NCBI GenBank assembly: GCA_036568605.1
Contig: DATCSE010000586.1
Coordinates: forward strand, 1 to 13,350
Reading direction: 5' to 3'
DNA: 13,350 nt
DNA from: DATCSE01 sp036568605
Lineage (GTDB): Bacteria > Pseudomonadota > Gammaproteobacteria > Burkholderiales > Burkholderiaceae_C
Shown piece by piece: positions 1 through 7,483 of this stretch (its first letter is position 1; the number at the start of each line of letters is the position of its first letter). Under the pieces are notes generated by a model, which saw nothing but the letters and a program-made list of their open reading frames with translations, did no database searches and was not told the DNA's origin. The position numbers and the translations under genes are program-made.

Positions 1-3
1 CGG

Positions 4-516
4 CTATGACGTGGCCTGGCTCTTCGCGATCAACGCCGCCCGCCGCTCCAGGCTCTCCTTCGGCCACATCGCCGAAGCCTTGTAGTACTCGGCCACCGCC
101 GGCGTGCCCGCCGGCAGCACGACCCACGGCTGCTTGGAGGCGGTGAAGATGTGCACGTCCGGCGGCAGCCGGTCCGGCTCGTCCAGCGTGCCGACGCGCA
201 CGAAGCGCACCGCATCGCCGGCGCCGGCGTAGTGGCTCCACACCGCGACGCGGCAGTGCGGGCAGCGCACGATTTTCTGCCCCTTGCCGCTGAGCGACGG
301 CGTGACGACGACCTCGACGTCGCCCTGCAGCAGTTCGACCCGATCCGACTCGATCATCGCGTTCAGCGCGAACGACGCGCCGGTCTCGCGCTGGCACCAG
401 CGGCAGTGGCAGCAGTGCACGAACAGCGGGCGGCTGGCCATGCGGTAGCGCACGCGGCCGCAGGTGCAATGGCCCTCGTAGGTCTCGGCGCCGGGCGCCG
501 TCGTCGATCCCGTCAT
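4..516 (-). CDS. GFA family (CENP-V/GFA domain) zinc-binding protein
   Basis: A 170-aa protein with the cysteine pattern of the GFA (glutathione-dependent formaldehyde-activating, Mss4-like) fold. C17-x-C19 lies in the opening strand (EGHCTCGRVRY), the CCHCRWC cluster is at 35-41, and a C-x2-C pair (CPHC) is at 85-88. In the family these cysteines bind one or two zinc ions. The length is that of a single-domain family member. Most such proteins have no proven substrate, and the formaldehyde/glutathione activity of the namesake cannot be assumed. The start codon follows the stop of the binding-protein gene by only three bases and is preceded by a GGGGAA-like Shine-Dalgarno. It is therefore probably the last gene of the liv-type operon. 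TAG stop. A functional link to the transporter is only inferred from position. Confidence 0.85.
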   Translation of the reverse strand: MTGSTTAPGAETYEGHCTCGRVRYRMASRPLFVHCCHCRWCQRETGASFALNAMIESDRVELLQGDVEVVVTPSLSGKGQKIVRCPHCRVAVWSHYAGAGDAVRFVRVGTLDEPDRLPPDVHIFTASKQPWVVLPAGTPAVAEYYKASAMWPKESLERRAALIAKSQATS

Positions 517-519
517 CGG

Positions 520-1710
520 TCAATTCCCCGCCGGCTGGATGTATTCGGAGACGACCTTCCAGCGCCCGTCCTGGATCTGCGAGAGCCGCGACTGATCGCT
601 GCCGAGGTGCTTGGTCGGCGAGTACGACGCCGGCGCGCTGCCGAAGATGTCCGCCGGGAAGCTCATCGTGTCCATCGCCTTGATGAAGCTGTCGGTCGAC
701 AGGTTCGGGCCGGCCTTCGCGGCGGCCGCGGCAAAGCTCTGGATGATGTTGTAGCCGTAGACCGAGAACACCGTCGGGTCCTCGCTGAACTTGGTCTTGT
801 ACTTCTGCGCCCAGAAGCTGATCTGCTTGGAGGCATCGTCCAGGTACGGGTTGGCCACCGTCATCGTCGCGTACAGGCCGTCCATCGCCTTGCCGCCGAG
901 CTTGTGGATCAGGTCGGTGTAGGCCGCGCTCGAACCCAGGAAGGTCGGCGCGAAGCCGGTCTTGCGCGCCTCGGCGATCGTGCCGATGGTCTCGCGGATG
1001 ATGGTGCCCAGCACGACGAAGTCGCAGCCGGCCGCCTTCATGCGCGCGACCTGCGAGGAGAAGTCGGTCGCGCCGCGCTTGAAACTGGTCTTCTCGGCGA
1101 ACTCCTGGCCCAGCGTCTTCAGCGCGGCCTCGCCGCCGCGCACGACCTCGAGGCCGAATTCGTCGTCCTGGTAGATCGTGCAGACCTTCTTCGCGCCCTT
1201 TTCCTTCACCAGCTTGGGCAGCGCGGTGCGCATCTGGTCGTAGTAGGTCGCGGCGAACGCGTACTTGAGCCGGTTGAACGGCTCGTACATCTCGCGCGCC
1301 GCGGTGATCGGCAGGAAGTTGATGACGTTCTTCTCGAACTGCACCGGCATCGCCGCGTTGTTCTGCGCGGTGCCGATGTGGCCGGCCATGATGAAGATCT
1401 TGTCCTGGTTGACGAGCTTCTGCGCCGCGAGCACGGCCTTCTTCGGGTCGTAGCCCGAATCCTCGACCAGCAGCTTGAGCTTGCGGCCGTGGATGCCGCC
1501 CTGCTCGTTGACCTCGTCGATCGCGAGCAGCATGCCGGCGCGCGACTGCTTGCCGTAGCCGGCCAGCGGACCCGACAGATCCTGGATCGTGCCGACCAGA
1601 ATCTCGCTCTTGCTGATGCCTTGCGAGCTCTGCGCCTGCACGCCGGTCGCCATCGTGGCGGCAGCACACGCGATCGCCGCGGCGGCATATGCGGTCAACG
1701 TGGTCTTCAT
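520..1710 (-). CDS. Liv-type ABC transporter periplasmic substrate-binding protein
   Basis: A 396-aa type I periplasmic binding protein (Peripla_BP_6, LivJ/LivK-like). An N-terminal Ala-rich signal peptide ends near residue 26 (VQA|QS), so the mature protein is periplasmic. The mature part opens with the family signature SEILVGTIQDLSGPLAGYG, followed by AGMLLAIDEVNEQGG and the usual two-lobe layout. It is expected to capture the substrate and deliver it to the LivH/LivM permease encoded upstream. An AGGAG Shine-Dalgarno lies six bases before the ATG (1717-1721), which fixes the start. It follows the acyl-CoA ligase by 37 bases. The ligand is unknown: proteins of this group bind amino acids, aromatic acids, amides or short acids. 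The neighbouring CoA ligase makes a carboxylate more likely than an amino acid, by inference only. Confidence 0.9.
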   Translation of the reverse strand: MKTTLTAYAAAAIACAAATMATGVQAQSSQGISKSEILVGTIQDLSGPLAGYGKQSRAGMLLAIDEVNEQGGIHGRKLKLLVEDSGYDPKKAVLAAQKLVNQDKIFIMAGHIGTAQNNAAMPVQFEKNVINFLPITAAREMYEPFNRLKYAFAATYYDQMRTALPKLVKEKGAKKVCTIYQDDEFGLEVVRGGEAALKTLGQEFAEKTSFKRGATDFSSQVARMKAAGCDFVVLGTIIRETIGTIAEARKTGFAPTFLGSSAAYTDLIHKLGGKAMDGLYATMTVANPYLDDASKQISFWAQKYKTKFSEDPTVFSVYGYNIIQSFAAAAAKAGPNLSTDSFIKAMDTMSFPADIFGSAPASYSPTKHLGSDQSRLSQIQDGRWKVVSEYIQPAGN

Positions 1711-1747
1711 CGTCGTCTCCTGCTGCGGTGGTTGTCGATGGGCGGGA

Positions 1748-3604
1748 TCAGCGGTACATCGCCTCGATCTTCTCGGCGTATTTCTTCTCGACCAGCTTGC
1801 GCTTGAGCTTCATCGTCGGCGTCAGCTCGTCGTCCTCGGCGCTGAGCTGGGTTTCGAGCAGCCAGAACTTCTTGATCTGTTCGACCCGCGCGAACTTGCG
1901 GTTCACGCGCTCGACTTCGACGCCGATCAATTCTTGAACTTCGCGGGCGCGCGTCAAGCTGGTGTAGTTGCTGAACGGGATATCCCGGTCCTGCGCGAAT
2001 TTCTCAACGTTCTCCTGGTCGATCATCAGCACCGCGGTCAGGTACGGCCGCCGGTCGCCGATCACGACCGCATCGGTGATGTACGGCGAGAACTTCAGCT
2101 CGTTCTCGAGCTCGCTGGGCGTGACGTTCTTGCCGCCGGCGGTGATGATGATGTCCTTCATGCGGTCGACGATGCGGAAGTAGCCGTCGCCGTCCACCGT
2201 GGCGACGTCGCCGGTGCGCAGCCAGCCGTCGGGCGTGATCGTCTCGGCGGTCTTCTCCGGCTGGTTCAGGTAGCCCATGAAGACGTTGGGCCCGCGCACC
2301 AGCAGCTCGTTCGTCTGCGGGTCCAGCCGCACCTCGTTGTACGGGCACGCCGGGCCGATCGCGCCGGGCTTGATGCGGCCGGGCGGCGTGGCGGTGCCAG
2401 CGCCGCAGCATTCGGTCATGCCCCAGACCTCGATCATCGGCACGCCCAACGCGAGGTACCAGCGCACCAGGTCGGGCGAGATCGGCGCGGCGCCGGTCAC
2501 CAGCAGCCGGGCGCGGTCTATCCCGATCAGCTTGCGCACGTTGCCCAGCACCAGTCGGCGCGCCAGCCGGAACTGCCAGCGCCGCCACGCGCTCACCGGC
2601 CGGCCGGCGAGCACGTCGTCGGCGATGCGCCCGCCGACCGCGAGGCCCCATGCGTAGACCGCCTGCTGCACCCGGCCCGAATCGCGCAGCGCGATCGTGA
2701 CGCCCGAGTAGAACTTCTCCCAGACGCGCGGCACCGCGGTGACGGTGGTCGGGGCGATCTCGCGCACGTTCTCGGGCACGGTCTCGGGGTTCTCGACGAA
2801 GTTCAGCTTGGACCCCGTGTAGATCGCGAAGTACTCGCCGCCCATGCGCTCGGCGATGTGGCAGAGCGGCAGGAAGCACATCCGCTCGTCGCTCTCGTCC
2901 TGCGCGATGATCCGGTTGTAGCCGCGTGCCGTGTGGACCAGCCCGGCATGCGAGTGCATCGCCCCCTTGGGCTTGCCGGTGGTGCCCGAGGTGTAGACGA
3001 GGATCGCGAGGTCCTGCGGCCTGCACGCCGCGGCGCGCGCCGCGAGCGCGTCCGGCTCGCGCGCATGGTGCTCGCGGCCGATCTCGCGCAGCCGCTCCAG
3101 CGTGATCACCTGCTCGTCGCGGAAGCCGCGCAGGCCCTCGGCGTCGAACACGACGATGTGCCGCAGCAGCGGCAGGCTCGCGCGCACCGCGAGCGCCTTG
3201 TCGAGCTGCTCCTCGTCCTCGACGAACAGCAGCCGGGTGCGCGAGTCCTCGCAGAGGTACTGCACCTGCGCGGCCGCATCGGTCGGGTAGATGCCGTTGC
3301 TGACGCCGCCGCAGCTGAGCACCGCGAGGTCGGCGAGCACCCATTCGACGACGGTGTTGGACGCGATCGATGCGCAGTCGCCGGCCGCGAAACCCAGCGC
3401 GAGCAGGCCGTGGCCGATCTCGCGCACGGCGGCAGCGGTCCGGTTCCAGCTCCATTCCTGCCACAGGCCCAGTTTCTTCTGGCGCATGAAGACCGCGTCG
3501 CCGCGCTGCTGGACGGCGTTCCAGAACATCGCGGGGATCGTGTCGCCGGGGACGACGATGTCGGTGCGCGGCTGGAGCTGGTGCAGGTCCCAGAGGTTGC
3601 TCAT
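1748..3604 (-). CDS. AMP-dependent acyl-CoA synthetase (long-chain type)
   Basis: A 618-aa adenylate-forming enzyme from the chosen start. It activates a carboxylate with ATP to an acyl-AMP and then to an acyl-CoA thioester. Visible motifs are the P-loop YTSGTTGKPKG at 204-214, motif II EVWGMTE at 392-398, the TGD at 464-466, the hinge region DRMKD at 480-484, and a C-terminal LTPTMKLKRK at 594-603 carrying the likely catalytic lysine. The length and C-terminus fit the long-chain (FadD15-like) branch. Substrate class cannot be read from sequence, and aryl or alkyl acids are possible. The open frame extends upstream to 3709, but those 35 extra codons read through a REP-like repeat and overlap livF, so the ATG at 3604 (MSNLWDLHQL) is preferred. 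The SD there is weak (GGA about eight bases upstream). It lies between livF and the binding protein, implying uptake coupled to CoA activation. Confidence 0.9.
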   Translation of the reverse strand: MSNLWDLHQLQPRTDIVVPGDTIPAMFWNAVQQRGDAVFMRQKKLGLWQEWSWNRTAAAVREIGHGLLALGFAAGDCASIASNTVVEWVLADLAVLSCGGVSNGIYPTDAAAQVQYLCEDSRTRLLFVEDEEQLDKALAVRASLPLLRHIVVFDAEGLRGFRDEQVITLERLREIGREHHAREPDALAARAAACRPQDLAILVYTSGTTGKPKGAMHSHAGLVHTARGYNRIIAQDESDERMCFLPLCHIAERMGGEYFAIYTGSKLNFVENPETVPENVREIAPTTVTAVPRVWEKFYSGVTIALRDSGRVQQAVYAWGLAVGGRIADDVLAGRPVSAWRRWQFRLARRLVLGNVRKLIGIDRARLLVTGAAPISPDLVRWYLALGVPMIEVWGMTECCGAGTATPPGRIKPGAIGPACPYNEVRLDPQTNELLVRGPNVFMGYLNQPEKTAETITPDGWLRTGDVATVDGDGYFRIVDRMKDIIITAGGKNVTPSELENELKFSPYITDAVVIGDRRPYLTAVLMIDQENVEKFAQDRDIPFSNYTSLTRAREVQELIGVEVERVNRKFARVEQIKKFWLLETQLSAEDDELTPTMKLKRKLVEKKYAEKIEAMYR

Positions 3605-3611
3605 ACACATT

Positions 3612-3634
3612 CCGTTCGCCCTGAGCCTGTCGAA
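3612..3634. repeat. REP-like intergenic repeat (TTCGACAGGCTCAGG family)
   Basis: A 23-base sequence reading TTCGACAGGCTCAGGGCGAA followed by CGG on the minus strand, with TTCG/CGAA ends (3615-3618 and 3631-3634). I recognise this as the type of short imperfect palindrome scattered through intergenic regions of many high-GC Proteobacteria; this is recall, not a search. Translated, it gives the tell-tale peptide FDRLRANG that often appears as a false N-terminal extension. It fills the 55-base gap between livF and the acyl-CoA ligase. Only one copy was seen in this window. Confidence 0.65.
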
Positions 3635-3659
3635 ATGCTGCATGCCGGTAGCACGACGC

Positions 3660-4439
3660 TCACCGCCACGTCTTCTTCTTTTTCCACCGCCGTTCCCCCC
3701 GCACCCCATGCTCCTTCATCCCGAGATAGAACTCCTTGATGTCGTCCTTCTCGCGCAGCCGGTCGCAGCGGTCCTCCATCACGATGCGGCCGTTCTCGAG
3801 CACGTAGCCGAAGTCGGCGACGTTCAGAGCCATGTTCGCGTTCTGCTCGACCAGCAGGATGGTCGTGCCGCGCTCGCGGTTGATGCGGATCACGATCTCG
3901 AAGATCTCCCGCGTCAGCAGCGGCGACAGGCCGAGGCTGGGCTCGTCGAGCAGGATCAGCTCGGGCGCGGCCATCAGCGCGCGCGAGATCGCGAGCATCT
4001 GCTGCTGGCCACCCGAGAGCAGCCCGGCGTCCATCGTGCGGCGCTCGCGCAGGATCGGGAAGTAGCCGTACACCGCTTCGAGGTCGCGCGCGACGCCGTC
4101 GCGGTCGCGGCGGGTGTACGCGCCCATCATCAGGTTGTCGTGGATGGACAGCAGCGGAAACACCTCACGCCCCTCCGGCACGTGGCCGAGGCCGCGGCGC
4201 ACGATCAGCGCGGGGTCGCGCGCCGTGATGTCCTCGCCGTTCAACTCGATGCGGCCCTTGCGGGGGTCGATGATGCCGGAGATGGTCTTCAGGATCGTGC
4301 TCTTGCCGGCGCCGTTGCTGCCCAGCACCGTGACGATCTGGCCGCGCGGGACTGTCAGGCTGACGCCGCGGATCGCGCGGATCGGACCGTAAGCGCTCTC
4401 GACGTTGGCGAGCGTCAGGATCGGGCCGTCATCGGTCAC
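3660..4439 (-). CDS. livF: Liv-type ABC transporter ATP-binding protein LivF
   Basis: A 259-aa ABC ATPase that, with LivG, powers import through LivH/LivM at the inner membrane. Walker A GSNGAGKST is at 40-48, the signature LSGGQQQ at 141-147 and Walker B LILLDEP at 161-167. The switch position reads LLVEQN, with Gln in place of the usual His, which is the LivF-type pattern that separates it from LivG. A GTG start at 4439 is chosen because GAGGGAG lies five bases upstream and translation begins directly with VTDDGPILTLANVESAYG. The frame stays open to 4607, but those codons run through an inverted repeat and give low-complexity Arg/Lys sequence. The C-terminus has a basic tail (RRWKKKKTWR). 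It is separated from livG by 127 bases holding that repeat. Confidence 0.92.
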   Translation of the reverse strand: MTDDGPILTLANVESAYGPIRAIRGVSLTVPRGQIVTVLGSNGAGKSTILKTISGIIDPRKGRIELNGEDITARDPALIVRRGLGHVPEGREVFPLLSIHDNLMMGAYTRRDRDGVARDLEAVYGYFPILRERRTMDAGLLSGGQQQMLAISRALMAAPELILLDEPSLGLSPLLTREIFEIVIRINRERGTTILLVEQNANMALNVADFGYVLENGRIVMEDRCDRLREKDDIKEFYLGMKEHGVRGERRWKKKKTWR

Positions 4440-4444
4440 AGAGG

Positions 4445-4451
4445 CTCCCTC
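4445..4451 (-). promoter_or_regulatory. Shine-Dalgarno of livF deciding its GTG start
   Basis: GAGGGAG on the minus strand, five bases before the GTG at 4439. It is the only good ribosome-binding site in the open frame upstream of the ABC domain and argues against the longer start at 4607. Confidence 0.7.
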
Positions 4452-4455
4452 GTCG

Positions 4456-4553
4456 GATTCTTGGACGCAAAGACGCCAAGAATCGCAAAGACGCAAAGGA
4501 ACAGGCTTGACTTTGCGTCTTCGCGTCCCTTTGCGCCTTTGCGTCCAAGAATC
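4456..4553. repeat. Long imperfect inverted repeat between livG and livF
   Basis: The arms are 43 bases each, 4456-4498 and 4511-4553, with a 12-base loop (gaacaggcttga). By hand alignment 37 of 43 positions pair. The outer 17 bases (gattcttggacgcaaag) and the inner 10 are perfect. The arms are built of the iterated unit 'acgcaaag', giving them an internal repeat as well. Repeats of the 'cgcaaagacgcaaag' kind are familiar as dispersed intergenic elements in several proteobacterial and other genomes; that is recall, not a search. As RNA it would form a very stable hairpin inside the operon transcript, between the livG stop and the livF ribosome-binding site. It has no U-tract, so it is not a classical terminator. 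Confidence 0.85.
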
Positions 4554-4566
4554 GTGGCCATCCGCA

Positions 4567-5385
4567 CTACCCTTCCATTGCCGCCGCCCGCCGCAGGCAA
4601 GCGACATCGGCCGTACGCCCCAGGTACGCCTCGACGACGCCCGGATGCTCCTGCACCTCGCGCGGCGTGCCGATCGCGAGCACCTCGCCCTGGTTCATCG
4701 CGAGCACGCGGTCCGAGACCTTGGAGACCAGCGCCATGTCGTGCTCGACCATCAGCACGGTGATGCCGAGCTCGTCGCGGATGTCGGCGATCCAGAACGC
4801 CATGTCGTCGGTCTCCTCGACGTTCAGTCCCGACGACGGCTCGTCCAGCAGCAGCAGCTTGGGCTCGGTGCACAGCGCCCGAGCCAGCTCGACGACCTTG
4901 CGCACGCCGTACGGCAGGCTCGCGACGAGCGCTTCGCGATGGTGCTGCAAGTCCAGCAGCTCGATCACCTGCTCGACCTTCTCGCGTGCGTCGACCTCGG
5001 CGGTGCGCACGCCCCGCGTGAAGAACAGCTCGCTCCAGAAGTTCGTGCGGCGGTGCGTGTGCCGGCCGATCAGCAGATTCTGCAGCACGCTCGCATGCTC
5101 GAACAGCTCGATGTTCTGGAAGGTGCGGGCGATGCCCAGCTTCGCGATCTCGTGCGGCGCGTGGCGCGCGAGGTCGTCGCCCTCGAACGCGATCGAACCA
5201 CTGGTCGGCGTGTAGATCCGGCTGATCAGGTTGAACACCGTCGTCTTGCCGGCGCCGTTCGGGCCGATCAGCGTGAACACCTCGCCGCGTCTGACGTCGA
5301 ACGAGACATCGCTGACCGCGAGCACGCCGCCAAACCGCACGCTGAGGTGGCGCACGGCGAGCAAAGGAATGGCGGCATCGTTCAT
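4567..5385 (-). CDS. livG: Liv-type ABC transporter ATP-binding protein LivG
   Basis: A 272-aa ABC ATPase partnering LivF. Walker A GPNGAGKTT is at 41-49, the atypical but LivG-like signature LPYGVRK at 157-163, Walker B LLLLDEP at 177-183 and the H-loop histidine at 215 (MVEHDM). The insert after Walker A (RTFQNIELF, near 87-95) and the C-terminal VQEHPGVVEAYLG are typical of LivG. The start ATG at 5385 overlaps the livM stop as ATGA, which points to translational coupling. The same reading frame stays open far upstream, to 7380, but that part is an antiparallel-frame shadow of livM and livH. Ends shortly before the long inverted repeat. Confidence 0.93.
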   Translation of the reverse strand: MNDAAIPLLAVRHLSVRFGGVLAVSDVSFDVRRGEVFTLIGPNGAGKTTVFNLISRIYTPTSGSIAFEGDDLARHAPHEIAKLGIARTFQNIELFEHASVLQNLLIGRHTHRRTNFWSELFFTRGVRTAEVDAREKVEQVIELLDLQHHREALVASLPYGVRKVVELARALCTEPKLLLLDEPSSGLNVEETDDMAFWIADIRDELGITVLMVEHDMALVSKVSDRVLAMNQGEVLAIGTPREVQEHPGVVEAYLGRTADVACLRRAAAMEG

Positions 5386-6458
5386 CTCAGACGGTCGGAC
5401 TTGAGGTAGCTCTTCTGCCGCTGGAACATCCCGCGCCGATAGAACGGGAACACCTGCAGATACGTGCGCAGCTTCAGCCAGCGCCCGTACAACCCCAGCG
5501 GCTCGAACAGCACGAACGCGATCAACACCGCGCCGTAGACCAGCCCCTGCAGCCCGGGCGCCTGGCCGATCGCATCGGGCAGCCAGTCCTTCGCGAGCGC
5601 GATCACCTGCGGCATCGTGATCAGGAAGATCGCGCCGAGGAACGCGCCGTGCACCGAGCCGACGCCGCCGATCACGATCATCAGCAGCAGGTCCACCGAC
5701 TGCAGCAGGCTGAACTGGTCCGGCGAGATGAACTGCAGCTTGTGAGCGTACAGCGCGCCGCCGATGCCGGCCAGCGCCGCCGAGATCGCGAACGACAGCG
5801 TCTTGTAGCGCGCGAGGTGGATGCCCATGCTCTGCGCCGAGACCTCGGAGTCTCGGATCGCGACGAACGCGCGCCCGGTCGGCGCGCGCAGCAGGTTCAG
5901 CACGGCGAGGGTCGCGAGCACCGTGACGATCAGGCAGGCGAAGTAGAACGACGTGTCCGTGTCGAGCCTGACGCCGAACAGGTCGGGCGCCTTGACGTGC
6001 AGCCCGGCATTGCCGCCGGTCACGCGCTCCCAGCGCGCGAACACCTCCTCGACGATGAAGCCGAACGCGAGCGTCGCGATCGCCAGGTAGATGCCCTTGA
6101 CGCGCAGCGCCGGCAGCCCGACGACGACGCCGACCGCCGCCGCGAGCGCACCCGCCGCGAGCAGCGCGAACGGGAACGGCACGCCGGCATTCGTCAGCAC
6201 CGCCTGCGCGTATGCGCCGACGCCGAGGAAGGCCGCGTGGCCCAGCGAGAACAGCCCCGTGTAGCCCGACAGCAGCATCAGCCCGAGGCCGACGACCGCG
6301 TAGATCATCACGAACGTGAGCTGCGCGAGCCAGTACTCCGAGATCAGCCACGGCGCGCTCAGCAGCACGAGGCCCAGCGCCGAGTACCAGAACAGATCGC
6401 CGCCGTGCTTCGCGAGGCGGATGTCCTGCTCGTAGCGGGTCTTGAAGATGAAGCGCAT
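5382..6458 (-). CDS. livM: Liv-type ABC transporter permease LivM
   Basis: A 358-aa polytopic inner-membrane protein, one half of the importer's channel. The sequence is a run of hydrophobic segments from about residue 24 to 320. LivM motifs are GYTGLFSLGHAAFLGVGAYA at 65-84, AIRDSEVSAQSMGI at 200-213 and IGGVGSVHGAFLGA at 263-276; the second and third are the cytoplasmic contacts for the ATPases in this family. N- and C-terminal ends are basic and cytoplasmic. It begins 12 bases after the livH stop and ends in a 4-base ATGA overlap with livG. It has the usual length for LivM-type permeases without the long N-terminal extension of E. coli LivM. Substrate not predictable. Confidence 0.92.
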   Translation of the reverse strand: MRFIFKTRYEQDIRLAKHGGDLFWYSALGLVLLSAPWLISEYWLAQLTFVMIYAVVGLGLMLLSGYTGLFSLGHAAFLGVGAYAQAVLTNAGVPFPFALLAAGALAAAVGVVVGLPALRVKGIYLAIATLAFGFIVEEVFARWERVTGGNAGLHVKAPDLFGVRLDTDTSFYFACLIVTVLATLAVLNLLRAPTGRAFVAIRDSEVSAQSMGIHLARYKTLSFAISAALAGIGGALYAHKLQFISPDQFSLLQSVDLLLMIVIGGVGSVHGAFLGAIFLITMPQVIALAKDWLPDAIGQAPGLQGLVYGAVLIAFVLFEPLGLYGRWLKLRTYLQVFPFYRRGMFQRQKSYLKSDRLR

Positions 6459-6470
6459 CGCCGGCAGGCC

Positions 6471-7346
6471 TCAGACTTTCTTGCGCAGCTTCTCGCCGAA
6501 CAACCCGTTCGGCCGCACGACCAGCATGATCAGCACGACGACGTATGCCGCGACGTCCTTGAACCCCTCGGGCAGGTAGAACCCGGCCAGCGCCTCGACG
6601 ATGCCGATCACCAGCCCGCCGACGATCGCGCCAGGAAGGCTGCCGAAGCCGCCGACCACCGCAGCCGGCATCGCCTTCAGCCCGATGAAACCCATGTTCG
6701 CGTGCACGAACGTGATCGGCGCGAGCAGCAGCCCGGCCACCCCCGCGACCGCCGCCGCCAGCCCCCACACGAGGCCGTTCAGCCGCGCGACCGGGATGCC
6801 CATGTAGTACGCGGCGAGCTGGTTCTGCGAGGCGGCCTGCATCGCGATGCCGACCCGGCTGTAGCGGAACACCGCATACAGCACGGCGGACAGCAGCACG
6901 GTCGCCGCGATGATCACGAGCTGCTCGACGTTGAGCACCAGCGCGCCGGCGTTCCAGGTCTGGTCCTTGTACGGCACTGCGAGCGTGTGCGTGTCGGTGC
7001 CGATGCCCGGGATCATCGTGACGATGCCGCGCGCGACGTACCCGATGCCTATCGTCAGCATCACGATAGAGAACGCCGGCTGCCCGAGGATGGGCCGGAT
7101 CACGAGCCGCTCGAGTGCGATGCCGAACAGCGCCATCGCGACGACCGCACTCGCGAACGCGATCCAGAACGGCCAGCCGAGCAGCCCCATCGCGAAGAAG
7201 CCGACGAAGCCGCCCAGCATCATCAGCTCGCCCTGCGCGAAGCTGACCGTCTCGGTCGCCTTGTAGATCAGCACCACGCCAAGCGCGATCAGGCCGTAGA
7301 TACAGCCCTGTGCGATGCCGCTGATGACGATCTGCAGCGCCTGCAC
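6471..7346 (-). CDS. livH: Liv-type ABC transporter permease LivH
   Basis: A 291-aa hydrophobic permease, partner of LivM. Conserved features are IAQGCIYGLIALGVVLIYKA at 11-30, FAQGELMMLGGF at 36-47, TIGIGYVARGI at 98-108, and the ATPase-contact loop GGFGSLPGAIVGG at 232-244. It starts with GTG at 7346, nine bases after a clear AGGAG. It is the promoter-proximal gene of the minus-strand operon, reading away from the divergent tetR gene across a 137-base gap that contains a TetR-like palindrome. Length and motif order are standard for LivH. Confidence 0.92.
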   Translation of the reverse strand: MQALQIVISGIAQGCIYGLIALGVVLIYKATETVSFAQGELMMLGGFVGFFAMGLLGWPFWIAFASAVVAMALFGIALERLVIRPILGQPAFSIVMLTIGIGYVARGIVTMIPGIGTDTHTLAVPYKDQTWNAGALVLNVEQLVIIAATVLLSAVLYAVFRYSRVGIAMQAASQNQLAAYYMGIPVARLNGLVWGLAAAVAGVAGLLLAPITFVHANMGFIGLKAMPAAVVGGFGSLPGAIVGGLVIGIVEALAGFYLPEGFKDVAAYVVVLIMLVVRPNGLFGEKLRKKV

Positions 7347-7355
7347 GCGTCGCGT

Positions 7356-7360
7356 CTCCT
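7356..7360 (-). promoter_or_regulatory. Shine-Dalgarno of livH (supports GTG start)
   Basis: AGGAG on the minus strand, nine bases upstream of GTG at 7346. No ATG closer to it is in frame, so the GTG initiation of livH is well supported. Confidence 0.65.
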
Positions 7361-7426
7361 GCCGAGGATGGGCTCCGCACGAGCCCCGTTGCGGGCGGCC
7401 GGCGCCCTTGTTATTCTGTCCTTGCC

Positions 7427-7442
7427 AAGCAAGCAGTTGCTT
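7427..7442. promoter_or_regulatory. Palindrome in livH/tetR divergent promoter region, likely TetR operator
   Basis: AAGCAA - GCAG - TTGCTT, a perfect 6-bp inverted repeat with a four-base centre, lies in the only intergenic region shared by the liv-type operon and the tetR-crotonase operon. It lies within the 17-base spacer of a plus-strand -35-like TTGCCA (7422-7427) and a poor -10-like TAGCGA (7445-7450). Repressor bound here would block transcription of tetR itself and probably also of livH. The size and symmetry suit a TetR dimer. That the adjacent TetR protein binds it is inference. Confidence 0.5.
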
Positions 7443-7483
7443 TGTAGCGAACGGCGCCGCGGCGCGTCACGCGTGGAAACCCG

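Noticed and set aside
151..3739. Very long plus-strand open frames (151-1806, 1589-3739) opposite the binding protein, ligase and livF
   Set aside because: They are Arg/Ala/Val/Leu/Asp-rich low-complexity translations with no recognisable domain, antiparallel to well-supported genes. This is the usual GC-rich antisense shadow.
4456..4553. Inverted repeat as a rho-independent terminator
   Set aside because: No T-run follows either arm, and livF is expected to be co-transcribed with livG.
5386..7380. Upstream continuation of the livG frame to a total of 937 aa
   Set aside because: Only the part after 5385 has ABC ATPase sequence. The rest lies over livM and livH in another frame and is Arg/Ala low-complexity.
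7463..7473. CGCGTCACGCG palindrome just before tetR
   Set aside because: Made only of common GC-rich words, and weaker as an operator than AAGCAA-N4-TTGCTT. Not supported further.
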